A DNA stretch of 64,000 nt from Natrinema altunense (GTDB taxonomy: Archaea > Halobacteriota > Halobacteria > Halobacteriales > Natrialbaceae): contig NZ_JNCS01000001.1 of assembly GCF_000731985.1 (NCBI RefSeq), forward strand, positions 62,001 through 126,000. The letters run 5' to 3'. The notes beneath the pieces were generated by a model. It was not told where the DNA came from, ran no database searches, and worked only from the letters and a program-made list of their open reading frames with translations. Made by a program: the position numbers and the translations under genes. This document shows positions 17,855 through 25,514 of this stretch, piece by piece; the stretch's first letter is position 1, and each line of letters begins with the position of its first letter.

Positions 17855-18019
17855 TACCGTCGCCTCGGTGGCCGGCGTGTAAGAGGGTTTGGACAGCGGG
17901 GTGAAAGTGAACGCCCGAGTCACCGGTCGAGTGGCGATCGGTCGTGTGGATACCCGCCTCGAGTCGTTTCCCGGTTCCGACCACAATGCAGTTATCCCAT
18001 CGTTGTTGACATTCAAGAA

Positions 18020-19177
18020 ATGCTATCGTCGCGTTCTCTCAGTGTTGCCGTCGGCGTTCTGCTCGTCGCGCTCCTCACGGTGGGGCTCGTCGGGGGAACG
18101 ACGATCGTCGATCCCGACGGGGACGACGTCTCGCCGCTGGACGAACTCCGCGACGGAACCGCGGTCTTCGACGGCGATACCGACGGCGACGGGCTCGACG
18201 ACGGGGCGGAGAAGCGATACGGAACCGATCCAATCCACAGCGATACGGACGGTGACGGCCTCGCCGACGGCGCGGAAGTCCGCGACCACGGTACCGATCC
18301 GACCACGGCGGACACGGACGACGACGGCCTCGACGACGCCGCCGAACTCGAGGGGCACGGAACCGACCCGCAAGCGCCGGATACGGACGCTGACGGCCTC
18401 CGGGACGGTGCCGAAGTCCACGAACACGAGAGCGACCCGACCCGTAGAGATACGGACGGTGACGGTCTCGCCGACGGGCCGGAAGTCCACGAGCACGGAA
18501 CCGACCCGACGGATTCCGATACCGACAGCGACGGACTCGCGGACGATACGGAACTCAACCGAGAAGATCTGTATCCCGACGCCGACCCACTCAGAACCGA
18601 TATTTACGTCGAAGTCGACACCATGGACGGCGTCGCCCTCGAGCGAAGCGAGGCCGACCGGATCGCCGCCGCATTCGACGCGGCCCCGCTGGACAATCCC
18701 GACGGATCGACCGGGGGCGACCTGCACATGCAGTTCAACGAGACGATTCCGCGAGAGCCGTCGACCGACACCGGCGATCTGAGCCGGTATCGATCGCGCT
18801 ACTTCGATCGGGAGGGGATGGGGTATCACTATCTGGTCATCGTCGAGGATATCGCCGAAGAACGGAGCCGCGGGACCGTCATCGGCAAAGCCGGACTGGG
18901 AACGATGATGGTCGAAGCGCAGTCGGGTCCCGGGGAGACGGGATCGACCGTGATGCACGAACTGGGCCACTCGCTCGGCCTCTCGAACGGGGACTTCGAG
19001 GGTATCGACACCGACCAGTACAGTTTCGCCAGCTACACGAGCGTGATGAACTACAATTCGCCGCGCGACTACTACGGGTTCTCCGCGGGCGGCTTCTTCA
19101 ACGAGTTCGACGACTGGGCGTACATCGACGACCACATGTTCACGCCCGCGACGTCGTTCGTTTCCGACGCCGAATGA
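18020..19177 (+). CDS. secreted metzincin-like metallopeptidase with calcium repeats
   Basis: 385 residues from ATG 18020. Residues 1-28 (SLSVAVGVLLVALLTVGLVGG) are a signal or anchor helix. Residues 50-180 are about six thrombospondin type-3-like repeats with DTDGDGLxDGAE and GTDP, calcium-binding Asp-rich loops. The C-terminal domain has the zinc site HELGHSLGL (His313, Glu314, His317) followed by SNGD and a Met-turn SVMNYNSP, as in metzincins. Probably an extracellular or surface protease. No pro-peptide or C-terminal anchor seen. Confidence 0.85.
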   Translation: MLSSRSLSVAVGVLLVALLTVGLVGGTTIVDPDGDDVSPLDELRDGTAVFDGDTDGDGLDDGAEKRYGTDPIHSDTDGDGLADGAEVRDHGTDPTTADTDDDGLDDAAELEGHGTDPQAPDTDADGLRDGAEVHEHESDPTRRDTDGDGLADGPEVHEHGTDPTDSDTDSDGLADDTELNREDLYPDADPLRTDIYVEVDTMDGVALERSEADRIAAAFDAAPLDNPDGSTGGDLHMQFNETIPREPSTDTGDLSRYRSRYFDREGMGYHYLVIVEDIAEERSRGTVIGKAGLGTMMVEAQSGPGETGSTVMHELGHSLGLSNGDFEGIDTDQYSFASYTSVMNYNSPRDYYGFSAGGFFNEFDDWAYIDDHMFTPATSFVSDAE

Positions 19178-19754
19178 CCCGCGATCAGTCCGCGACAGCC
19201 GACCGCCACCGCGGTGACTGCCGATCCACGCCATTCGGCCACAGGCGAACTGCCGGACCCCTGGTCGCCGCCGTTCCCTCGAGCGCCCCCGGTCGATACG
19301 ACCGTGCATGCCACGCTACGCGAACCCGACAGTCGCGTTCGCGTCAGTCGGCGATCGAACTCGCGCCTCGAGCGTGTCCATATACTGCCTGGGTTTTACG
19401 TCACGGTCTGACCAGAAATTCACTTCGGCTACGAGACAGGCAATCACGGGATCGATCTTCACCGCCGGTCGCGGCGTAAATAACGTACCGTCGGCACGTT
19501 GCCGTACCGGATCGACTCGAGGACGGATCAGAAATGATCGATCTAGCCCTCGCGCAGGGACAGAATCTCGCTCCGGAGGATACGGCGAGTCGAAATGAGG
19601 CTCATTGTAGGAGCGAACTCATACCGTCGGAAAGACACTTCGGGCGACTATCTGATGCATCTAATAGACTTGGTGGGCCCTATACAACTTCTACGGAGTA
19701 TGAATCTTCCACTAATCGATCTATACCGAAAAAACGGATAAGAAAAACTCCTAT
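19178..19754. other. intergenic, no supported gene
   Basis: 577 bases between the metallopeptidase and the pilin stop. GC falls from left to right. Short frames on both strands have low-complexity or antisense-like translations, and I could not support any gene, RNA or strong hairpin. Confidence 0.5.
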
Positions 19755-20228
19755 TTAGATCTGGACTTCTTTCGAGGTGATCTGAGTAGATCGGTCGCCG
19801 TTCTTTGCAGTGACGGAAACTGTCACGGAGTCACCGTCTGCAACGCTTGCGCTGGTAATAACCGTACCACTACCAGACGGTGCGATATTCGTCCCCGAGG
19901 TCGTGGTCTTAGCGGTTGCACCGACTTCGGTCAGATTATAGGTACCATCAGAGTCTGCACCGTTCGTGGAGACTCTGAGGGTCGTTCCATCTTCCTGAGC
20001 ACTATTGTAGGATACAGTAATCGTGTCCGACGTACTGTCGCCTTCAATCGTTGCACCAGCCTGAACGTTACTCTCGACGCTGCTCCCCATATCGAGCACG
20101 AAGGCAGCGATCACGGCGGCGAGAATAACCGTAATTGCCACCATAAGAATGACACCAATAACAGGTGACACTGCACGTTCTTCGTCCGATCCGATCAACT
20201 TCTGTCGTACCGCTTTACCATCGATCAT
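19755..20228 (-). CDS. archaeal type IV pilin
   Basis: 157 residues. The class III signal is typical: basic head with DEER, then [27 protein letters not shown], cleaved before the hydrophobic helix by the prepilin peptidase PibD. The body is Thr/Ser/Gly-rich beta sequence (DUF1628-like pilin). A TGATAAGC element about 35 bases upstream on the minus strand could be its TATA box. It should assemble in adhesion pili. It is the last host gene before the integrated element. Confidence 0.88.
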   Translation of the reverse strand: MIDGKAVRQKLIGSDEERAVSPVIGVILMVAITVILAAVIAAFVLDMGSSVESNVQAGATIEGDSTSDTITVSYNSAQEDGTTLRVSTNGADSDGTYNLTEVGATAKTTTSGTNIAPSGSGTVITSASVADGDSVTVSVTAKNGDRSTQITSKEVQI

Positions 20229-20834
20229 TGATTCTCACGCATCGGGCGTGAACGGTGAGAAAGCTTATCAGCACCCTCCCCAAACGGACAGGTGCGGATA
20301 GGGGATTTCGGAACCAACCTTGCGTCCCCGCTTTCTCGGGCGTCGTCACCGATGCTAATCGTGAGAGGACACTGGGTATATATAAATATGCCTGATAGTC
20401 GGAATCGTTCTCCGACCAAAGGCTTTCAAGACTGAGAATCAGCACCAACTGGAAGCCTCACAGGGTCGTCTTGAAGCCGCTCTGTCTTGCGGTTTTCCGT
20501 TCCCCTCACCAACTTCAGGTGTTTGTAATCCAAGAAACGTGATTGATATATGTCTGATTCGAACACCGTCGTAACTGTCCGAGCGCTTGAGCGTACATCG
20601 CAACGGACAACGTACAGTGGTCTGTGAAACACCGTTGAGGGCCACGAGTGGCCGTGTAGTGGATGCGACTTATCCACCGGGGGCGGGCGGGCACAAGTGT
20701 CTCACCTCGTCTCTGAGTCACCCGCGCTTACAAACTCATCGTGTCTGGGAGAGATATTTGGACGACTATTTCCAGAACCGCGAAATGAGACTGTACGTAC
20801 TCTGTGTATGGCGACCTTTGTTCGGGAAAATGAA
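20229..20834. other. intergenic left of attL
   Basis: About 600 bases between the pilin gene and the left attachment repeat, with no gene I can support. It includes the pilin promoter side, an AT-rich TATATAAATATG stretch near 20378-20390, and a small palindrome GGCCAC-GA-GTGGCC near 20640. Before integration it would have adjoined the 3' end of tRNA-Pro. Confidence 0.5.
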
Positions 20835-20850
20835 AAGTGGGACCGCCGAG
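20835..20850. repeat. attL core (16 bp)
   Basis: AAGTGGGACCGCCGAG, identical to 39944-39959. It equals the tRNA-Pro 3' acceptor strand, the T-stem 3' strand and three trailing bases, but the rest of the tRNA is absent here. It lies just beyond the 3' end of the integrase gene. Confidence 0.88.
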
Positions 20851-20906
20851 GTCATCCACTCGACCGTTACGTACGTTGTACTGGCCGTTTTCGAGGTTTC
20901 CGGAAA

Positions 20907-21995
20907 TCATTCGGGATCACCTTCGCTAAGGAAATCGCGGCGGGACTGCATCCGCCGAATCGGGTCCGGATGGTCGTAGTGCTCCCTGATCACGTCAGGG
21001 GTCGCGTTCACTCGTTCAGCAACAACCTCCGGCGGCCAGCCCTCATCACGCATATGCGTGATCGAACCCGTCCGAATTGGGTGCGGTGACCGACTCGAGG
21101 GGCACCGCGCCTCGAGCGTATGCTCCAAGGCTTCGCAGTTCGTCGTGTCTCGGTCGTGCGGACACGATCCCCAGTGGCATGGCTGGGTCATGATATAGAT
21201 CTCGCGGCGAATGCTCGATTTCGAGGCTCTGCCGTCGTCTCCTTTCTCAGTCGTCAATAGCGGTCGACGGTCGTTCGAATCCTGTCGCTCGACGCGGTGC
21301 ACGTCGATATACTCCTGAACCCGATCGGCGACCGTTTGTGAAAGCGCTACTGGCCGCTCACCCTCACGTTTGTTCTTCAGCGGCGTTTCCGGTCGGTGAC
21401 GGAAGTAGATGAACGGTACATCTACCTGTTCAAGAGCTGCTTGATCGATATCGTCCTGATGACGAAGCCGCTCGAGGTCCGATTCCTCGAAAAAGCAGTC
21501 ACGGAGATCGAGCCCACGTAGCCCACCGAGTCGGCAGCCGGTGTGCCACAGGAGTTCGAACATAGCCTGTCGTCGTGACGCCCGCGCGTACCGATTCAGA
21601 TTCTCACGGATCGTCTCGGCGCGCTCGGCGGATAGCAGCTCGTCATTGACGCGATCGGCCAACTCCACCGACGGCACTTCGATCTTTGCTGGCAGTCCTT
21701 CCGGAACCGCATCAATCCGCTCGCAGAACTGGATGAACTGCTTGAGCGTCCCGATCTGGTTATTCAGCGTCGAGACCTTCAGCCCCTCCGCTCGACGAGC
21801 CGAATCAAACTGGAAGACATCACGGCTCGTGAGATCGTTCAGGTTATCGATTCCCTCTTGCTTGCACCACTGAACGAACGGCTTCAGTCGGTACCGATAG
21901 CTCTGAAGCGTCTCGTCGGCTCGCGTCGACTGGAGTCGATCGAGCCACAGATCCACCGCCTCCTGCGGGGCGATCGGCTCGAGATCGTCACTCAT
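20907..21995 (-). CDS. int: tyrosine recombinase / integrase
   Basis: 362 residues from ATG 21995 (MSDDLEPIAPQEA). N-terminal SAM-like core-binding domain (residues 10-110), then the catalytic domain with Arg155 in GCRLGGLRG, His305 and Arg308 in HPIRTG, and nucleophile Tyr340 in REHYDHP. An insert around residues 273-287 has Cys273, Cys278, His280 and Cys287, suggesting a zinc knuckle. It should catalyse site-specific integration at the tRNA-Pro repeat. It overlaps the upstream gene by 8 bases and is the last of a three-gene operon, as in the pleolipovirus SNJ2 integrase operon, which also has two small accessory genes. Confidence 0.92.
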   Translation of the reverse strand: MSDDLEPIAPQEAVDLWLDRLQSTRADETLQSYRYRLKPFVQWCKQEGIDNLNDLTSRDVFQFDSARRAEGLKVSTLNNQIGTLKQFIQFCERIDAVPEGLPAKIEVPSVELADRVNDELLSAERAETIRENLNRYARASRRQAMFELLWHTGCRLGGLRGLDLRDCFFEESDLERLRHQDDIDQAALEQVDVPFIYFRHRPETPLKNKREGERPVALSQTVADRVQEYIDVHRVERQDSNDRRPLLTTEKGDDGRASKSSIRREIYIMTQPCHWGSCPHDRDTTNCEALEHTLEARCPSSRSPHPIRTGSITHMRDEGWPPEVVAERVNATPDVIREHYDHPDPIRRMQSRRDFLSEGDPE

Positions 21996-22323
21996 CCCGA
22001 TCACCTCCGCTCCAGTTCTCGGGGCTACCCCAACGGAACCGCGGGTGGTCGTCCTCGAGTTCGTCGCGTTCGAACAGGCGATCTTGGAGCCACGTCTGCA
22101 GCGCGGGTCCGGAGCGATCGTGCGGCGGGCCGTCCGGACAGTGGTGGTCGTCGACGCGGGCCGAGAGATCATCGAAACAGGCGATCATCTCGACCAGCGC
22201 CGCGTTCTGGTATCGCAGCTCCGTCGCGATCGCCTCGAGCGCCTCGGTCTGTCGCTCGACCGCATCGGCCTGGCGCTCGAGGACCTCGCGTTGTGCCTCG
22301 AGGGCGAGGAACTCGTCACTCAT
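21988..22323 (-). CDS. integrase-operon coiled-coil accessory protein
   Basis: 111 residues. Residues 5-50 form a long amphipathic helix (LEAQREVLERQADAVERQ) likely to be a coiled coil; the C-terminal half is polar with a DHHCPDG patch. Overlaps the integrase start and the end of the PadR-like gene by 8 bases each, through the same GATGAGTGA junction. Position matches the small accessory gene beside the SNJ2-type integrase, so a helper role in recombination is a reasonable inference. Confidence 0.7.
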   Translation of the reverse strand: MSDEFLALEAQREVLERQADAVERQTEALEAIATELRYQNAALVEMIACFDDLSARVDDHHCPDGPPHDRSGPALQTWLQDRLFERDELEDDHPRFRWGSPENWSGGDRDE

Positions 22324-22741
22324 CGTGATCACCGTTCCCGGAGCCGTCGGTCGCGGCGATCTCGAGTTCGCACGCGTCCGCGAGTCGTTTGAGGCGTTGG
22401 CGGAGCAGCCCACGCCCATCGTCGGTGAGGGCGTATTCGTTCGTCCGCTGGTCGAGCGCGGCCTTCTCGACGAGCCCGCGCTCGACGAGCGTATCGAGGT
22501 TCGGGTACAACCGCCCGTGATTCACGTCGCCGTACTGGGGCTCGAGTCGGCGCTTGATCGCGAGTCCGTAGCAGGTCTCGTCCTCGCGCTCGAGGCGAGC
22601 GATCGCTTCCAGGGCGTCGCGCTGGAATCCAGAGAGGTCTCCCCACGTCGTGCCGCCGTCGGCCACGAGTCGCTGGTCAGAAAGGGTCGATGCGTCTGTC
22701 GTGTCGGGGCTTTCAAGACCCCGCGAAGTGTCGTCGTACAT
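22316..22741 (-). CDS. PadR-like winged-helix regulator
   Basis: 141 residues from ATG 22741 (MYDDTSRGLES). The domain after residue 35 is PadR-like: DLSGFQRDALEAIARLER, then YGLAIKRRLEPQYGDVNHGRLYPNLDTLVERGLVEK, and a winged hairpin NEYALTDDGRGLL. First gene of the integrase operon, and divergent from a second winged-helix gene at 22976. It is a candidate for auto-regulation of integration and for the lysogeny decision, or for an excision (Xis-like) role. Confidence 0.8.
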   Translation of the reverse strand: MYDDTSRGLESPDTTDASTLSDQRLVADGGTTWGDLSGFQRDALEAIARLEREDETCYGLAIKRRLEPQYGDVNHGRLYPNLDTLVERGLVEKAALDQRTNEYALTDDGRGLLRQRLKRLADACELEIAATDGSGNGDHDE

Positions 22742-22975
22742 GGCTTGCGTACCACATCTACGCGAGCCGCGCGGACCCGGTGTCACCAGCACCGGCCCGC
22801 ATTTTCCGAACGGACCCAACGGACAGTCGGGTCCACGTGAAACTCGCGTTATCGAACCAATCACTACTCTATGGTAATAAAACCATTCACTGAACAGTTT
22901 CACTTTTGAGTGTGCTCGGGAGAGGGAGCAATGCACACCGAGGCATGTAAAGGATAAGTCTTCGATTCGCCAGTA
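22742..22975. promoter_or_regulatory. divergent control region of the provirus
   Basis: Separates the integrase operon from the rightward winged-helix gene. An 8-bp inverted repeat GTGAAACT (22837-22844) / AGTTTCAC (22896-22903) spans it, with a smaller GGACCC/GGGTCC pair near 22812-22834. AAGGATAAG at 22949-22957 is 25 bases before ATG 22976 and fits a leaderless rightward promoter; GATAAC on the minus strand near 22850 is the best leftward TATA, leaving a long leader. These repeats are candidate operators for either regulator. Confidence 0.5.
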
Positions 22976-23242
22976 ATGAGATACCGGGGGGAATGGATGC
23001 AATTGCCAACCGATGACTACATCCTTGAGGCTCTCAACTCCGGGCTCGGACTCACTCCCGCAGTAATTGCTTGGAACATCGATAAAGGGAGAACGACAGT
23101 CCAAAAGCGACTCAACCCGCTCGCTTCTGCAGGGCTTATCGAACGAGTTGACGAGAAAGGTTACTATAGAATCACCGACGACGGTCGTGCTTATCTCGAG
23201 GGAGATCTCGACGCGGACGACCTCGAGCCGGATACCGAGTGA
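22976..23242 (+). CDS. winged-helix DNA-binding protein, candidate provirus repressor
   Basis: 88 residues: MRYRGEWMQLPTDDYILEALN then VIAWNIDKGRTTVQKRLNPLASAGLIERVDEKGYYRITDDGRAYL, a complete winged helix with recognition helix and wing. Haloarchaeal viruses and plasmids commonly carry this family beside integrase operons. Opposite orientation to the integrase operon and a short shared control region suggest a repressor or immunity role; no direct evidence. Confidence 0.8.
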   Translation: MRYRGEWMQLPTDDYILEALNSGLGLTPAVIAWNIDKGRTTVQKRLNPLASAGLIERVDEKGYYRITDDGRAYLEGDLDADDLEPDTE

Positions 23243-23308
23243 TCGGTGTCCGAGTCTCGTCGGTGCGGAGCGAACGCTTATCAGCGTCTTCCTCCTACGT
23301 GGCCGTAT

Positions 23309-23566
23309 ATGGCGAGTGCGACACGACGTGACCGAAACGAGGGCGTCGAGTTCGTCCACGAAGACGACGGGAGTATTACCGCCGTCGACCTCGAGACCGG
23401 CGTTGCATCGTTCGGCGACTCCAAGGCCGAAGCACTGTCGATGCTCGCGGAAGCCCTCGAACTGCACGAGGGCGGCGGCGAGCCGGTCACAGACGCGGAT
23501 CTCGAAGAATGGGGGCTCGATCCCGACGTTACCGGTGACAAGGAACTCCCCGAGTTCATGCAGTAG
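23309..23566 (+). CDS. hicB: HicB-type antitoxin
   Basis: 85 residues from ATG 23309 (MASATRRDRNEG). Short HicB-like partial RNase-H fold: EFVHEDDGSITAVDLETGVASFGDSKAEALSMLAEAL, then an acidic tail (DADLEEWGLDPDV). Upstream in-frame codons do not resemble the family. Its stop is followed directly by the toxin ATG. HicB binds and neutralises HicA and often represses its own promoter, although no separate DNA-binding domain is seen here. Confidence 0.8.
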   Translation: MASATRRDRNEGVEFVHEDDGSITAVDLETGVASFGDSKAEALSMLAEALELHEGGGEPVTDADLEEWGLDPDVTGDKELPEFMQ

Positions 23567-23818
23567 ATGGTTCGGACGACGTTTTCCGGACGAGAAATCG
23601 CGAAGGTTCTTCAGGATCACGGGTTCCGTCCGATTGACCGAACGGGAAGCCACCTGAAGCTCCGATACGAACACCCCGAAACCGACGAGGTACGGACCGT
23701 CACTGTCCCGATGCATTCCGAAGACAAGATCCCGACCGGGACGATGCGATCGATCGCTAATCAATGCGGTGCAGAGGACTTCCACGCCTGGTGCGAGTGG
23801 ATCGACAATAACCGGTAG
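23567..23818 (+). CDS. hicA: HicA-type mRNA interferase toxin
   Basis: 83 residues. HicA signature: N-terminal SGREIAKVLQDHGFRPI, then RTGSHLKLRYEHPE with the catalytic His in GSH, the strand VRTVTVPMHSEDKIPTGT and a C-terminal helix. The double-stranded-RNA-binding fold cuts mRNA when freed from HicB. It starts on the base after the hicB stop, so the pair is translated together, antitoxin first. In the provirus it probably aids maintenance or blocks competing viruses. Confidence 0.85.
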   Translation: MVRTTFSGREIAKVLQDHGFRPIDRTGSHLKLRYEHPETDEVRTVTVPMHSEDKIPTGTMRSIANQCGAEDFHAWCEWIDNNR

Positions 23819-23820
23819 GC

Positions 23821-24108
23821 TCATTTCTCGACCCCCTCGAGTCCGGTCCGCTGAATGATCGGTTCGATCCAGCTGGGGAGATCGTCGTCGACGCGCTGGC
23901 CGTCCTGGTTGAGGACGAGTACGAGCGCGGCGGTGTCGTCGTTCACGCCGAATACCCAGTGTCGCCCGCTGTCGATCCGGATATCAACGCGCGCGGTATT
24001 TGTCGGCGTACCGATGACCTCAACCGATGCGGTGCCAGCCGGTGTTTCGACCTCGAAACCACCGAGCGAATCACTTTCCGGTGGCGCTTTGGTTGCACTC
24101 TCGGACAT
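23821..24108 (-). CDS. hypothetical protein (95 aa)
   Basis: 95 residues from ATG 24108 (MSESATKAPPESD); an earlier in-frame ATG at 24135 is possible. The middle is beta-rich (ASVEVIGTPTNTARVDIRID), followed by RHWVFGVNDDTAALVLVLNQDG. No family recognised. It ends three bases from the hicA stop, tail to tail, and its promoter side contains the tandem iterons at 24216-24247. Confidence 0.6.
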   Translation of the reverse strand: MSESATKAPPESDSLGGFEVETPAGTASVEVIGTPTNTARVDIRIDSGRHWVFGVNDDTAALVLVLNQDGQRVDDDLPSWIEPIIQRTGLEGVEK

Positions 24109-24151
24109 ACACGGTTCGAGGTGCGTCGCGACCATATTCCTACAGCGGCAG

Positions 24152-24247
24152 TGGCCGGAAACAGCCGAAATCCGCTCTACACCGTGAGAACGGGTTAAAG
24201 AGCGGCTGTATCCCGTGGCCGGAAACTGACCGGAAAGTGGCCGGAAA
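24152..24247. repeat. TGGCCGGAAA iterons beside orc1/cdc6
   Basis: Four copies of TGGCCGGAAA: 24152-24161, 24216-24225, 24227-24236 (one mismatch, TGACCGGAAA) and 24238-24247. The last three follow at exactly 11-bp steps, one helical turn. They lie between the orc1/cdc6 stop (24260) and the start of the minus-strand 95-aa gene (24108). They could be a replication-origin iteron set or an operator for the 95-aa gene. A broken inverted repeat ACAGCC...GCTCT / AGAGCGGCTGT overlaps them. Confidence 0.6.
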
Positions 24248-24259
24248 GCAAGAACCGCA

Positions 24260-25273
24260 TCACGGCTCGGGGACGAAGTAGTTCTTTCCGCGACCCGCGC
24301 CGGTCGACTCGAGCAAGCCGTACTTGTCGACCAGTGCCGAAAGATAGCGCCGCCGAGTCCGGTTCGGTTTCGGATCTGCGGCCCGTTCTTCGTACGTCGC
24401 GTGCAACTCGGTCACGCCGATCTCCTCGGCGTCCGAGACGATGTCGTACAGGAGTCGTTTGTGGGTTCCTAATGAGTTGATGTGATCCTGCCGGAGGTCT
24501 TGACGCGCCTCGTCGTGGACCGCATCGATATCCTCGAGCGTGATTTGCGATCGATCCGAGCGATCGACCCGCCGAGTTGACTTCCCGAGTAGCTTGATCG
24601 CCTTGCGGGCATCGCCAGCTGCGAGGTCAGCGATGTACTCGATCGCGTCCATTCCGATCACGCCGGGGCGGAGTCCGGCGTCGATCCGTGCCAGAAGGAT
24701 ATCGATCAATTCGTCATTAGCAAATTTCCGCAGTCGGAGCGTCTCAGCGCTCGAAAATCGTGATCTGACCCGCCCGTTCAGTCGATGATTCGCGAAAAAG
24801 TCGTCCTCGTCGATCGTGATCGCGACGATCGTCACGTTCGGGAGATCCCCGAGTCCCAAGAGAAGCGTTTCGTCCTCGAGCGCGTCGACCTCGTCGAGAA
24901 TCGCAACGATGTGATCGTCCGTCTCTCGGAACTCATCGATGAACGTGCTGGTAGCGGTCCCGTCCCTCGATAGATGGTTTCCGATTCCCGAGTCCTGCGC
25001 GAGCCCGTGGAGAACCTCGGTTTTCGAGGAACCGGACATGCAGTTCCAATACGCCCGGCGGACACCGAACGATTCCTCACGGAGTTTCCGAACGACGTAC
25101 TTCGCGAGAGTCGTTTTCCCAGACCCCGATGGGCCGAATATGAGACTGTGTTCGCCGCCGACTCCTTGTGTCAGCGGTTCCAACGCAGTGGCGAGCTGAC
25201 TGATTTGTCCGTCCCGATGCTCGAGGTCTTGCGGGACGTAGGTGGTTTCGAGGGCTCGAGCGTTTGTAATCAT
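24260..25273 (-). CDS. Orc1/Cdc6-family replication initiator
   Basis: 337 residues. AAA+ domain with Walker A GPSGSGKT (47-54), Walker B AILDEVD (DEVD 127-130), sensor region RVRSRFSSAETLRLR and lid helices FANDELIDILLARID. The C-terminal 90 residues (HKRLLYDIVSDAEEIGVTELH) form the winged helix that binds origins. TTTTATTATC 25-30 bases upstream gives a leaderless start. Orc1/Cdc6 proteins recognise origins and load helicase; many haloarchaeal plasmids carry their own. Its presence in a pleolipovirus-like provirus that also has its own Rep is unusual. Confidence 0.9.
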   Translation of the reverse strand: MITNARALETTYVPQDLEHRDGQISQLATALEPLTQGVGGEHSLIFGPSGSGKTTLAKYVVRKLREESFGVRRAYWNCMSGSSKTEVLHGLAQDSGIGNHLSRDGTATSTFIDEFRETDDHIVAILDEVDALEDETLLLGLGDLPNVTIVAITIDEDDFFANHRLNGRVRSRFSSAETLRLRKFANDELIDILLARIDAGLRPGVIGMDAIEYIADLAAGDARKAIKLLGKSTRRVDRSDRSQITLEDIDAVHDEARQDLRQDHINSLGTHKRLLYDIVSDAEEIGVTELHATYEERAADPKPNRTRRRYLSALVDKYGLLESTGAGRGKNYFVPEP

Positions 25274-25514
25274 ATCTAAATAGCAAGAAGGTCAGATAAT
25301 AAAACTGGTAGCCGAAAACACGTGTCCCAAAAGCTTCCAATTAGAACTCTGCTAGGAGATAGCAGTGGTGAGCTGCGAGAAGATTCGAGGAAACCTATTC
25401 GAGATTGATCTTAATGAATTCGGTTACTTCAGCGCCGATCTATGAGGGTTCTAAGGATAGGTTGCTGAATAGTGACGAGAGATTTTTATCCGAGAACTGA
25501 TTAACCTATTGTGA

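Noticed and set aside
15038-18019. Very long plus-strand open frame running into the metallopeptidase gene
   Set aside because: It is the antisense of the Lhr helicase gene, which shows all helicase motifs; only the part from 18020 is a real gene.
19214-19411. 65-codon plus-strand frame ending VHILPGFYVTV
   Set aside because: No ribosome site, promoter or family resemblance, and surrounding sequence looks non-coding.
20378-20390. TATATAAATATG as a promoter for a leftward or rightward gene
   Set aside because: No coding frame begins at the right distance on either strand; kept only as an AT-rich stretch.
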